Shown in pieces: positions 24,381-35,938 of a DNA stretch of 62,000 bases. The DNA lies in the NCBI GenBank assembly GCA_014529385.2, contig CM043953.1:95258842-95320841 (forward strand). Direction: 5' to 3'. Numbering within the stretch: the stretch's first letter is position 1; every line of letters starts with the position of its first letter. A model generated the notes under the pieces. It was not told where the DNA came from. It worked only from the letters and a program-made list of their open reading frames with translations, and made no database searches. This stretch comes from Adiantum capillus-veneris (Eukaryota; Streptophyta; Polypodiopsida; Polypodiales; Pteridaceae). The position numbers and the translations under genes were made by a program.

Positions 24381-26004
24381 TGATAGCCGTTTTTCGGCTC
24401 TCCATAATTGTCATACTAAGTTACTCCACCCTACCAAATTCACCCAAACGCTATGGCTATCCCTACCATTTTCCTGTACATAGGCGTGTGTGAGTTAGGG
24501 GACTTTTCCCATATCTTCTTAAAAACCCTCAGCTAGCTAGTCACTAGGCTAGTTGAGCCAAAAAAATAAAAAAAATAAAAAAATAAAAGTATATTATGGC
24601 CTCTTTGTGTGTAAATATTTCATTGTATATATGGCCTAAATATAGGGATTTTTTATAATTATTTTGGTATTTTATTTAAATATTTCTACTTAGGTGTGTG
24701 TTTTATTAAACCTATGTACACCTTCTTTCATCCTCTTACACCATAATGATATTTTTTTCCAATATGTACATACTCTAACCTCATATTTTTCCTTTATACA
24801 AATCACTCCCACATTTTCACCTTCACCCTCACCCTCGTGAAAACAAAAAATTGATTTCTTCTCCTTGGTTACTTTTATTATATTATTTACTTGCATACCT
24901 TTTCCTCTTTTACCCAAAATAATTCAAGGAGGGACCATATCATATGATTCCAATATCTTTCCATATCCATAACTCCTCCATATTTTTATTATTATTTTTA
25001 CTCATTATTCTAACACCATGTGCTCATTGAGCTAAAGTCCATGAATAGTCCATACACTAGTCCCACCATGTATATATTTCTTTATTCACCAATAATCCTC
25101 CTCCATGCATGGGTCAAGGGCAACTTGGATGCTTTGTATTATAATATGACAAAGGAGGGGCTCACTCTTGGATGCATTGTACAAATTCAACAAAGGAGGG
25201 GGCCACTAAAAGACTTTTGCAGGCATAAAAAACAGGCTTTTTGGTGAGACTTTTGGCACCTATCTCCACTCCGAATTTGAAGCAGTGGTCAAAAGAGAAA
25301 ATGTAGCCCACGCTCTGAATAATCACCTTAAATTTTTTCATGATTTTCGGAGCTACCAGTGGTGAGCCATGATTTTTTGAGTGGACCCCAGACTGTCCAC
25401 TTTTCTCACAAGTAGCCCTTAGTCTTCTCTCACCCTTCCACACACCTACTCACTCTTACACATCCCTCCCTCTCCTTCCCTCACTCAAACCTGCAATTTC
25501 CATGGCTTCTCCCACCCTCTTCACCATTATCCTTCTCTCTCATCCCTATAGTTCTTTTATGAACCTCTACATACATACACCCTCTCCATGTCTCTCTCTA
25601 TTGCTTCTATGTTACAATTTCATTTACCTCTCCTAAAAATATCTAAAATTCAGCATCTTAACCATGATAACTTCTGCAAATTGAGCATTTTTCATCAACA
25701 AATCCTCTTTTCATCGTGGTGGTCAACCGTGGCGGCGGCGTAAAGAAGCGAAGAAGAAGAAGAAGACCAGCGATCATTTTTTCCACAATCTACACAAGGG
25801 TGAGTTCAAGCTTCTTCAAAGCTTCACCATCTCAATGATTCTCTTTTAATTCACCCCTCTTCCTTCATCAAATCAACTCATTCTACCCATTGTAAATGTA
25901 ACATTAACTTTCTAGTGATTACTAACACTAACCACTAACATACTAACACAAAATAGCATTGACCTAACCATAAAAGACACCTCACCTCAAGACATGTACA
26001 AAGT

Positions 26005-26063
<59 letters not shown>

Positions 26064-27118
26064 GTCTCTCTCTGTCCCTCTCCCTCTCCTTTTCCTTAAA
26101 ACTCTACTTTCACCTTATTCACCATCAATAATGCTCTCTTTTGAGCCCACACCCATGACTCAAGCAGACAAAGAAGGCCCGCAATGTTTTGATATTCAAA
26201 AAAATCATAATCCTGATTTGTTAGCTTGTAAATTAGGATTTCCAATAATCTTTATGAGGGGTCTCCAACCTATAAATAGGCCCCTCTCCTTCTTGTAAAA
26301 CAACCTCCAACATCTCACATAGCACCTCAACACTCTATGCGTGAGGAGAGACTTAGGTGTAGCAACCACTTGTGAGCTTCACTCTTGGTGTGAGAGAAGC
26401 CTTCAAGCTACACATTGCAAGTGAGAGAGCGCGAGTTCCACAAATCTCAAAACCACTATTGTATATGCTCCTTCATCATCAATAAATTGAGGTTTCGTGC
26501 ATCAAAGGCGTGATTCGACGTTCAAATCTTCGTCCTTCCATTTATGCAATACGGTTTGGTGAATTCAAGGTGACTTGTGTATTTGAGTTTTTATCGGTTG
26601 ATCTTGATTTTAGAAAGTGTTTTAGTGTGTTTTTCATTGCCAGATTTGTGTCCATTGTAAGAGGGTATTGTGGTGAGAGGTCTCCCACACCCTAAGACAG
26701 TGTATGTGTGTGTTTTGGCAATGTTTAGCAATCACTAAGCATTGAGTGAGTTTTATACAAGTTCTACGATAGCATCATAACGAACCATCTCCATTTGCAA
26801 GTCACAAATAAGGTATTACGCAAGATCCTTTTCTCTCTCTCTTCCCTTTGCTCTAGCTCTCTCTGGTCCAATTTGTGTGTGTCTTGGTGTGAGGTTGTTT
26901 GTGTGTGTTGTGTGGTGCATCTTCTTGGTTGTGCCAAAATCTCTCTTGCGTCCTAGTTCGCATATCATAACTAGGTGGTGCCCCTATCTTGTTTGGGTTT
27001 GGCTGTGGGTTTGTTGTTGTGTTGTGCTTGTGGTTGCCCCAGCCCCAATTGAGCAGCAGGGGAGCCTTGAGGGATGTTTAGAGGTCGCCTCTCTTGTTGC
27101 CCGCCCCGGACCGCCTCA
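24381..27118 (+). repeat. 5' LTR of element B
   Basis: A 2.74-kb LTR nearly identical to 33026-35830. It differs by a few substitutions, in (CT)n length (about 26007-26058) and by lacking the 98-bp tandem duplication of the 3' copy. The promoter region is at 26271. Confidence 0.93.
26271..26280 (+). promoter_or_regulatory. LTR promoter TATA box (5' LTR)
   Basis: TATAAATAGG is followed by a CT-rich initiator-like region. The same box is in the 3' LTR at 34984. A likely poly(A) signal, AATAAA, is near 26480. This marks the U3-R-U5 order expected for an LTR. Confidence 0.65.
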
Positions 27119-27122
27119 ATTT

Positions 27123-27140
27123 TGGTGCCCCCATTGAGGA
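27123..27140 (+). promoter_or_regulatory. Primer-binding site of element B
   Basis: TGGTGCCCCCATTGAGGA starts 4 bases after the 5' LTR end. It matches element A's site at 14 of 18 positions. Confidence 0.72.
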
Positions 27141-27195
27141 ACGGCTTGTGTATGTTTTGTGAAGGCTCAACCTTTAGCATAATCAAGTAGCTTGC

Positions 27196-27408
27196 ATGAA
27201 TCACGAGAATTTGTATGATCCCTTCATTCCCATTGCAAGGCAAAAGGTACACATAATTGTTAGTACTAAGTTGCAATTTCAGCGAGTAATTCGTAGAATT
27301 TTAGGTCCTCTTAGGTTGGTAGAGATAAACGCATCAGTAAATCCTTTTATTTTGCCTCTCATTAGGTACGACCTTAGTTTGGACGTCTATATTTTTGTTT
27401 TGTTTTAA
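27196..27408 (+). CDS. ORF0 copy 1, element B leader
   Basis: A 70-residue ORF from an ATG (MNHENLYDPF) to TAA. Its second half (INASVNPFILPLIRYDLSLD and on) aligns with ORF0 copy 2, 22 bp further on, and both end in a run encoding IFVLF or IFILF. It is the more diverged of the two copies. Function unknown. It lies in the leader between the primer site and gag. Confidence 0.5.
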   Translation: MNHENLYDPFIPIARQKVHIIVSTKLQFQRVIRRILGPLRLVEINASVNPFILPLIRYDLSLDVYIFVLF

Positions 27409-27429
27409 GAATTAGGTCATGCATAGACC

Positions 27430-27648
27430 ATGGATAATGGCCCAGGAATACACGTTTTTCCCTTTCATTTCACTCCACTCATTAGAGTAAACATTGCAAT
27501 TAGTAGAAAAATCCATTTTCAACAACGTATGGTATTCATGTTTGGTGCCCAAAGAGTAGGAGAAATTCTCGCGTCACCAAACCCTGTCATTCTACCTCTT
27601 ATTGATTATCATAGGTCATTTGATGTGAATATTTTTATTTTGTTTTAG
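27430..27648 (+). CDS. ORF0 copy 2, element B leader
   Basis: A 72-residue ORF (MDNGPGIHVFPFHF...) ends 84 bp before the gag ATG. Among copies here it is the closest relative of element A's ORF0. Shared blocks are SRKI-F, VFMFG-R, EIL-P-P, I-Y and SFDV-IF-L. A trace of the same peptide precedes gag in the remnant at 0.7 kb. The protein-level similarity, conserved start and conserved position favour translation or a selected RNA. No enzymatic motif was seen. Confidence 0.65.
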   Translation: MDNGPGIHVFPFHFTPLIRVNIAISRKIHFQQRMVFMFGAQRVGEILASPNPVILPLIDYHRSFDVNIFILF

Positions 27649-27732
27649 AATAGATTGCAATTTAGAAAATATTATTGTGTAAATCTTTTAAAGAAAGAAA
27701 AAACAAAAACGCGTCACTTTGAAATCAATTCA

Positions 27733-30700
27733 ATGGAGAGCCAACGCCAAATGTCTGGATATCCTCTTTTCTTTGGAGATCCTGGAGAGGATGCAGAATT
27801 ATTTCTAGCGAATTTCAAGATGCCTTGCCGTATCAAGAGGATAGTAACTAATCAAGAACGTGTAGAAATGTTTGAGGTGGTCCTTAGGAAAGATGCTAGC
27901 ACTTGGTTTGACTCTTTGCCTGAGGAAGTTAAAGGGAATTACACGGAAGTTTTGAATCGTTTCAAGAAATACTTCTTTGATCCCCAAAACACTCAAAAAT
28001 TATGGCAAGACATTGTTTCTCATAAGCAAAAAGACTTAGATGACTACTACTTGTACAAGCAAGAGTTCCTACGTCTTTGGGCTCTATGGATACGAAATGT
28101 TGCTAACCCTGGTGATGGTGCAGAATTTCTAAAGAAGGAGAGGTTCATAGCCGGACTCTTTCCTGACCTTAAGGTAAAAGTTGAGGCGGGTGCACCTGCT
28201 ACCTTTGATGCAGCTGAAACTAGGGCTGCTGAGAAATATAGGAAACTCAAGTGCTTAAGGGGGGAGGTTCCAATAGAAGGTCTTAGACCCAAAGGTAAGT
28301 CACAAGCATCAACATCTAAAGAGCTTCCTGAGGTAACGGCGGAAGTGATTGAGAAGTTAAATGAATCTTTAAGCAGCTTGTCAATTCACCTTGCACAAGC
28401 TGTAGGTCCAAAGGGACAAGCAAAGAAGTCTGAAGAGCGAGACCCACGACCTAGGAGAGTCTTGCAATGTTGGAATTGCGGTGAGTCTGGACATGGGATG
28501 TATATTTGTCCTTGGCCACGTGGGGAGCCAGGGAGACCTAACTTGAATTACCCAGTGATGAATGCAGGTGAAGGAACTAGTCAGCAGCCACGGCTTATAC
28601 AAAGGCTAAATGGAGCAAGACCACCTCCACAAGGAGTGGAAGGAGTTCCACCTTTGCTAGACCCAAACATGCATGTGGTAGAGGTGACAAATTCAAGAGA
28701 GGTTGACATGGAAGCAAATGGCATTAAGCGTGGCCAAGGGAAAGGTAAGGAGAAAGAAGGAGTTACATCACAAAGTGACCATGGACGAGGCAAGAAGGCA
28801 AAGGAGACAAAGGAAACCAAGAGGACTCGACGTCGTATCAACCTCCAAGACTTCCCTCTTGGACATGGTATGGCTCCGTACAACTTGTTGGAAGACATGA
28901 GAGGTAAGGGTCCTGATATTTCATGGCCTCAATTTATTGCATTATGTCCACAAGTTAGGAGGGATTTAACAAGGGCAGCTAGCACTAGGAGAAAGGTAAA
29001 AGAGAGTGCGCCTGTTGTAAAAATTGCACAAGCTAAAATGAATGAGGACATTACACCGGTGCTAGACTGTTACATCAAAGGAAGATTGGTTAGGAAAGGT
29101 CTAGTGGATGGGGGTGCACAAATTTGCATCATGACAGAGGGACTCATGCAAAGACTAGGCATGCACATCCATGAGACACCTGAAATCAAGGTCAAGATGG
29201 CAAACAATAGCAAGGCTAGGTGCGTAGGCATTTGTAAAAATGTTTTTGTGGAGGCCTTTGGCATTAAGAAGGCATTAGATTTCTATGTCATGTCTACCAA
29301 AGGAAATGGTTACCCATTTATCCTAGGGAGACTATGGCTAATGAAAATGCGAGCTTTGCAGGACTGGGAGAGTGGAAAGCTAATTTTCAGGAACGACAAT
29401 CATAAGAAGGTTGTCTTTGACATGAAGGAGCAACGCCAAGAGGAGCTCCATGAAGAATCATCTCAAAGTGAGACGGAAGAAGATTGGACCGATAACACTT
29501 TAGAAGAAGAAAGTAGCGGCAGCATTACTGAAGAGGAGTCTTCCATCGAAGTCATGGGGGTAAGGTTTAAGCCACCCAACCAAGAGACCTCTTGTCAAGG
29601 TTTGGAGGAGGTAGGTTCCCAAGAGAACCAAAAAGTGGAAGATGAAAGAATGCTAGAAGGTATGCTATCTACAACACTTACAAAGGATGAAAGAGACGAG
29701 TTCAAATGTGTGCTAAGGAAATTTCCTAGGCTTTTTGCTAAAGACTACACCGATGTGCATGGAGTAGATGCTGTTCAACACAAAATTGAGTTGAAGCCAG
29801 AGGCCACACCTAAGGCTCAGAAGCTACGAAGGCTAGGAGTCATCAAGGAGAAGGCTTTACTCAAGGAGGTAAGAAAGCTTCTAGCAGCAGGTTTCATTTA
29901 TCTAGTGGAGAATTCAGAGTGGGTCTCTCCCGTTGTTGTCACTCCTAAGAAAAACGAAAAGTGGAGGGTGTGTGTGGATTACCGTCCACTCAATGAGGCA
30001 ACAAAAAGAGATCACTTTCCCCTCCCATTTCAGGATGAGATACTAAATGAGGTAGCTGGTCATGAGAAGTACACTGTGTGTGATGGCTACTCAGGCTACT
30101 TTCAAATAGGTATCGCATTGGAAGATCAATTGAAAACAACCTTTATCACTCCTTGGGGTTGTTATGCTTTTAGAGTCATGCCATTTGGTCTGACAAATGC
30201 TCCTGCAACATTCCAACGTTTCATGAACATGGTGTTTCAAGCATTCTTTGGAAAGTCAATTAGGGTGTTCATTGATGATTTTTGCATTTATAGCTCAAAA
30301 TCATTGCATCTACAAAGGGTAGAAGAAGGTTTAAAGAAGCTCTACGACATGGGAGGTCAACTCAACCCCGACAAGTGCCACATAGGTGAGGATGAAGTGC
30401 TCTTGCTCGGTCACAAGGTTTCCTATAAAGGCATTGAGGTGGATCCTTCAAAGGCAAAGGCTCTTATTGAGCTCCCATCACCGAAGAGTCTTAAGGATGT
30501 CATCTCTTTCATTCATAAGGTGAAGTATATGTCACTCTTCATTCACTTAGCCTCGGAGTTGCTTCATCCTTTGCAAAAGTTGACACAACAAGTAGAATTT
30601 GCATGGTCTAATGAGCTTGAAGAGTATTTTTGTAACATTAAAGTCATTTTGTCAGAGCTACCAACACTCATGCCTCCTTGTTGGGAGTACACATTCTTTG

Positions 30701-32997
30701 TTAGCTCTAGTGTTGGAAGGGAAACAATTGGTGCTGTGTTGCTACAACAAGATCCCCACAGTACAAGGATGCGACCCATCTACTTTGCTAGTAGGGTCAT
30801 GAATGCTTTGGAGAGAGACTACACAGAAGCAGAACTCATGATGCTTTCTCTCATATTTGTGGTGAGAAAGTTTAGATCCTACCTGCTACCAAAACCTTTT
30901 GTAATTCTCACTGCAGAAAATTTGTTCCCTTGGGTGTCATCTCAAATGAATCTTAGTACTAGGATCTCAAAGTGGATTATGGAGTTGTAAGAGTTCCAAT
31001 ACTCTTTCAAGGTAGAAGATAGTGTGCGTGCACAATTGGCAGGGATTCTCACTTATAGGGTACATGAGAAGGAAATTAAGGTGCCTCAAGTAAAGACCCT
31101 ACCATTTCCACCACCAAAAAGTATTCCCAATGCTTTTACCTTGTTCTTTGATGGAGATTTTCGACGAGCCACAGGGAAAGTAGGGGGAGGGCTAGTGTTG
31201 CTCAACCCAAGTGGAGAGGTGGTCAATCTACCAGGTTCAACTAGCAACAATGAAGCAGAATACGACACACTACTTCATGGTTTGAAGATGTGCATTGGCC
31301 AAGGGATAAAACGTCTCATGGTAAAGGGAGATGCACTTCTCATTGTTAAACAGATTTTAGGCATTTGGGCATGCAAGAATGAAAGCTTAAGGACAAAAGT
31401 TCATGCCATTCGTAGGATGTTTAATCAGTTTGAAGAAGTGCAACTATATCATATTCCGAGGAAACAAAATGAAGATGCCGATTTACTCGCACAACAAGCA
31501 GTTACATGTGTTGAGAGAGAAGTGCAGGTCATCATGGTGGCAGCAGTTGTCAAGCAACCGAGATACCAAGGATTGGAGTCATTGGCTCCCATTATTGGCT
31601 ACATTTTGGAGGGTGAGTTTCCACAAGACTTTACGAAGGCTCAGAAGAGGAGACTCATGAAGAAGGCAAGTGTCTATCTCTTCCTAGAAGGCTCCCTCTA
31701 TCAAAGAGGGAAGGATCAAGTGTGCAGAAGAGTACCAACTATCAAGGAAATTCCAGCCATTCTAAAAGGTTTGCATGAAGAGGCATGTGGTGGTCATTTT
31801 GCCCAAGAATCAACTGTGAAGAAGATTTTGCTTGCGAGGTATGTTTGGCCAAGCTTGCATGTGGATGTTCAACATTGTTGTGAAAGCTGTCACAATTGTC
31901 AGATAAATGGAAATAGAAGGTTGGTGCATGGCCCGAGGCAAATAGTGCTTGCAAATGGACCCTTTGAAAAGTGGGGCATTGATGCTATGGGTCCTCTGCC
32001 TAGGACAAAAAATGGTAAACTCTACATTCTAGTGGCTGTAGACTATATGACTAGGTGGGTGGAAGCTCAAAGTGTGGCAAGAGTGAATGAGAGGACAGTT
32101 AGCAAGTTTGTGTACAATCACATTTGTTGCAGATTTGGCACACCTTTGGAGATTGTTTCTGATAATGGTCCAGGGTTTAGGAAGGGCTTGCTCATAGAAG
32201 TTTGTGAAGAGCTTCACATTCTACATCGTCATAGCATACCATACTACCCACAGTCAAATGGTTTGGTGGATAAGGCTAATGGTGTCATTGCAGGAATCAT
32301 TAGAAAGATGGTGCAAAACAAAACAAAATTATGGGATGACTTCTTGGATGGTGCCTTGTGGGCATATCGAACCACATATAGGGAAGCCACGGAGTTCACA
32401 CCATTTCACTTGGTCTATGGTCAAGAGGCTTTGCAGCCTATCGAGCTCAACATTCCAACAATGCGACTTCATGGCAAACGAGCACAAGATGATCAAGAGG
32501 TATGGATGGATTGACTTCTTACATTAGTGGAGCTTGAGTGGAAAAGAGAAGCAGCATATGAGTGCTACAAGAGGAAAGCCACACAAGCGAAAGAAACGCA
32601 CGACAAGAAACTGAAGGACAAAGGCATCAAGGAAGGAGAGCTTGTGCTAAGGTATGACAATCGACTTGACAATCGTTTTGATGCCAAGTTTGAAACTAGA
32701 TGGCAAGGGCCATACATAGTCAAGAAGGCTTTCAATTCTAATTACTATCAGCTTATGGACTTGAATGGTAAAGAGCACTCCAGGAAGGTAAACGGGTATC
32801 GCTTGAAGCCCTATTTGAGTCGCCTTCTACCAACGGATCTACCAAAGATCTTTCCAAAGGCCGCTGTCTCATGTAAGTATTGTTACATGAAGCATGAGTG
32901 TAACTCCAACAAAAATTCGGAGGGGCCAAACAATGAAGATCTCGTCAAGGACTCTGAAGCACTCTCTTTGGAAAAGATGCTCTGTGATGGTACATGA
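27733..32997 (+). pseudogene. gag-pol: Gag-pol polyprotein of Tat-like element B
   Basis: One continuous frame of 1,755 codons broken by a TAA at 30988-30990 and a TGA at 32512-32514, with no frameshift. The ATG at 27733 is chosen because gag homology (MESQRQMSGYPLFFGDP) begins there. Domains by codon: gag capsid about 1-230; zinc knuckle C246-x2-C-x4-H-x4-C259; aspartic protease VDGGAQ at about 459; reverse transcriptase with FIDD at 846-849 and CDGYSGYFQI; RNase H about 990-1085; a second, archaeal-type RNase H starting FFDGD at about 1139 with NEAEY and a C-terminal DAD; integrase with an HHCC zinc site, GIDAMG and SDNGPGF; and a C-terminal VNGYRLKPYL. The usual integrase Glu in GLVEKANG is Asp (codon 1513). 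Without its stops this frame would be essentially complete. Confidence 0.93.
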
Positions 32998-33010
32998 ATA
33001 TACCATCATC

Positions 33011-33025
33011 CTGGGGGAGGGCTAA
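33011..33025 (+). promoter_or_regulatory. Polypurine tract of element B
   Basis: CTGGGGGAGGGCTAA directly precedes TGATAG of the 3' LTR, the expected plus-strand priming site. Confidence 0.8.
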
Positions 33026-34748
33026 TGATAGCCGTTTTTCGGCTCTCCATAATTGTCATACTAAGTTACTCCACCCTACCAAATTCACCCAAACGCTATG
33101 GCTATCCCTACCATTTCCCTGTACATAGGCATGTGTAAGTTAGGGGGCTTTTCCCATATCTTCTTAAAAACCCTCAGCTAGCTAGTCACTGGGCTAGTTG
33201 AGCCAAAAAAAAAATAAAAAAATAAAAAAATAAAAGTATATTATGGCCTCTTTGTGTGTAAATATTTCATTGTATATATGGACTAAATATAGGGATTTTT
33301 TATAATTATTTTGGTATTTTATTTAAATATTTATACTTAGGTGTGTGTTTTATTAAACCTATGTACACCTTCTTTCATCCTCTTACACCATAATGATATT
33401 TTTTGTCAATATGTACATACTCTAATCTCATATTTCTCCTTTATACAAATCACTCCCACATTTTCACCTTCACCCTCACCCTCGTGAAAACAAAAAATTG
33501 ATTTCTTCTCCTTGGTTACTTTTATTATATTATTTACTTGCATACCTTTTCCTCTTTCACCCAAAATAATTCAAGGAGGGACCATATCATATGATTCCAA
33601 TATCTTTTCATATCCATAACTCCTCCATATTTTTATTATTATTTTTACTCATTATTCTAACACCATGTGCTCATTGAGCTAAAGTCCATGAATAGTCCAT
33701 ACACTAGTCCCACCATGTATATATTTCTTTATTCACCAATAATCCTCCTCCATGCATGGATCAAGGGCAACTTGGATGCTTTGTATTATAATATGACAAA
33801 GGAGGGGCTCACTCTTGGATGCATTGTACAAATTCAACAAAGGAGGGGGCCACTAAAAGACTTTTGCAGGCATAAAAAACAGGCTTTTGGTGAGACTTTT
33901 GGCACCTATCTCCACTCCGAATTTGAAGTGGTGGTCAAAAGAGAAAATGTAGCCCACGCTCTGAATAATCACCTCAAATGTTTTCATGATTTTTGGAACT
34001 ACCAGCGGTGAGCCATGATTTTTTGAGTGGACCCCAGTCTGCCCACTTTTCTCACAAGTAGCCCTTAGTCTTCTCTCACCCTTCCACACACCTACTCACT
34101 CTTACACATCCCACCCTCTCCTTCCCTCACTCAAACCTGCAATTTCCATGGCTTCTCCCACCCTCTTCACCATTACCCTTCTCTCTCATCCCTATAGTTC
34201 TTTTATGAACCTCTACATACATACACCCTCTCCATGTCTCTCTCTATTGCTTCTCCCACCCTCTTCACCATTACCCTTCTCTCTCATCCCTATAGTTCTT
34301 TTATGAACCTCTACATACATACACCCTCTCCATGTCTCTCTCTATTGCTTCTATGTTACAATTTCATTTACCTCTCCTAAAAATATCTAAAATTCAGCAT
34401 CTTAACCATGATAACTTCTGCAAATTGAGCATTTTTCATCAACAAATCCTCTTTTCATCGTGGTGGTCAACCGTGGCGGCGGCGTAAAGAAGCGAAGAAG
34501 AAGAAGAAGACCAACGGTCATTTTTTCCACAATGTACACAGGGGTGAGTTCAAGCTTCTTCAAAGCTTCACCATCTCAATGATTCTCTTTTAATTCACCC
34601 CTCTTCCTTCATCAAATCAACTCATTCTACCCATTGTAAATGTAACATTAACTTTCTAGTGATTACTAACACTAACCACTAACATACTAACACAAAATAG
34701 CATTGACCTAACCATAAAAGACACCTCACCTCAAGACATGTACAAAGT

Positions 34749-34803
<55 letters not shown>

Positions 34804-35828
34804 TTTCCTTAAAACTCTACTTTCACCTTATTCACCATCAATAATTCTCTCTTTTGAGCCCACACCCATGACTCAAGCAGACAAAGAAGGACCGCAATGT
34901 TTTGATATTCAAAAAAATCATAATCCTGATTTGTTAGCTTATAAATTAGGATTTCCAATAATCTTTATGAGGGGTCTCCAACCTATAAATAGGCCCCTCT
35001 CCTTCTTGTAAAACAACCTCCAACATCTCACATAGCACCCCAACACTCTATGCGTGAGGAGAGACTTAGGTGTAGCAACCACTTGTGAGCTTCACTCTTG
35101 GTGTGAGAGAAGCCTTCAAGCTACACATTGCAAGTGAGAGAGCGCGAGTTCCACAAATCTCAAAACCACTATTGTATATGCTCCTTCATCATCAATAAAT
35201 TGAGGTTTGGTGCATCAAAGGCGTGATTCGACGTTCAAATCTTCGTCCTTCCATTTATGCAATACGGTTTGGTGAATTCAAGGTGACTTGTGTATTTGAG
35301 TTTTTATCGGTTGATCTTGATTTTAGAAAGTGTTTTAGTGTTTTTTGCATTGCCAGTTTTGTGTCCATTGTAAGAGGGTATTGTGGTGAGAGGTCTCCCA
35401 CACCCTAAGACAGTGTGTGTGTGTGTTTTGGCAATGTTTAGCAATCACTAAGCATTGAGTGAGTTTTATACAAGTTCTACGATAGCATCATAACGAACCA
35501 TCTCCATTTGCAAGTCACAAATAAGGTATTACGCAAGATCCTTTTCTCTCTCTCTTCCCTTTGCTCTAGCTCTCTCTGGTCCAGTTTGTGTGTGTCTTGG
35601 TGTGAGGTTGTTTGTGTGTGTTGTGTGGTGCATCTTCTTGGTTGTGCCAAAATCTCTCTTGCGTCCTAGTTCGCATATCATAACTAGGTGGTGCCCCTAT
35701 CTTGTTTGGGTTTCGCTGTGGGTTTTTTGTTGTGTTGTGCTTGTGGTTGCCCCAGCCCAATTGAGCAGCACGGGAGCCTTGAGGGGTGTGTAGAGGTCGC
35801 CTCTCTTGTTGCCCGCCCCGGACCGCCT

Positions 35829-35830
<2 letters not shown>
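33026..35830 (+). repeat. 3' LTR of element B
   Basis: The partner of 24381-27118. It contains an extra tandem duplication of 98 bp (units at 34151 and 34249), a TATA box at 34984-34991 and a (CT)n tract at about 34751-34801. It ends CCGCCTCA directly against the (AT)n tract. Confidence 0.93.
34151..34346. repeat. 98-bp tandem duplication unique to the 3' LTR
   Basis: Two adjacent copies of a unit starting GCTTCTCCCACCCTCTTCAC. The 5' LTR has one. It therefore arose after insertion. Confidence 0.9.

Positions 35831-35912
<82 letters not shown>
35831..35912. repeat. (AT)n microsatellite at the right edge of element B
   Basis: About 41 AT units. The left edge of element B is also preceded by TATATAT, which suggests insertion into a TA-rich target, with expansion afterwards. 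Confidence 0.95.
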
Positions 35913-35917
<5 letters not shown>

Positions 35918-35938
35918 CAACATTCATAATCATTGTAG

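Larger units (their letters stand above)
24381..35830 (+). mobile_element. Tat-like Ty3/gypsy retrotransposon B, nearly intact
   Basis: LTRs at 24381-27118 and 33026-35830 both begin TGATAGCCG and end CCGCCTCA. Inside are a primer-binding site, two tandem small ORFs, a 5.3-kb gag-pol frame and a polypurine tract. The order protease, reverse transcriptase, RNase H, second RNase H, integrase is typical of the Tat lineage. The element lies in TA-repeat DNA (TATAT on the left, (AT)n on the right), so the target duplication cannot be separated from the repeat. It probably inserted into the CACTA transposon upstream of its transposase gene. Two nonsense codons, and perhaps an integrase substitution, inactivate it. 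Confidence 0.93.

Noticed and set aside
26510-26695. 61-codon ORF in the LTR of element B (also at 35223-35408)
   Set aside because: Open in both LTRs only because they are near-identical copies; no similarity to ORF0 and it lies in the R/U5 region.
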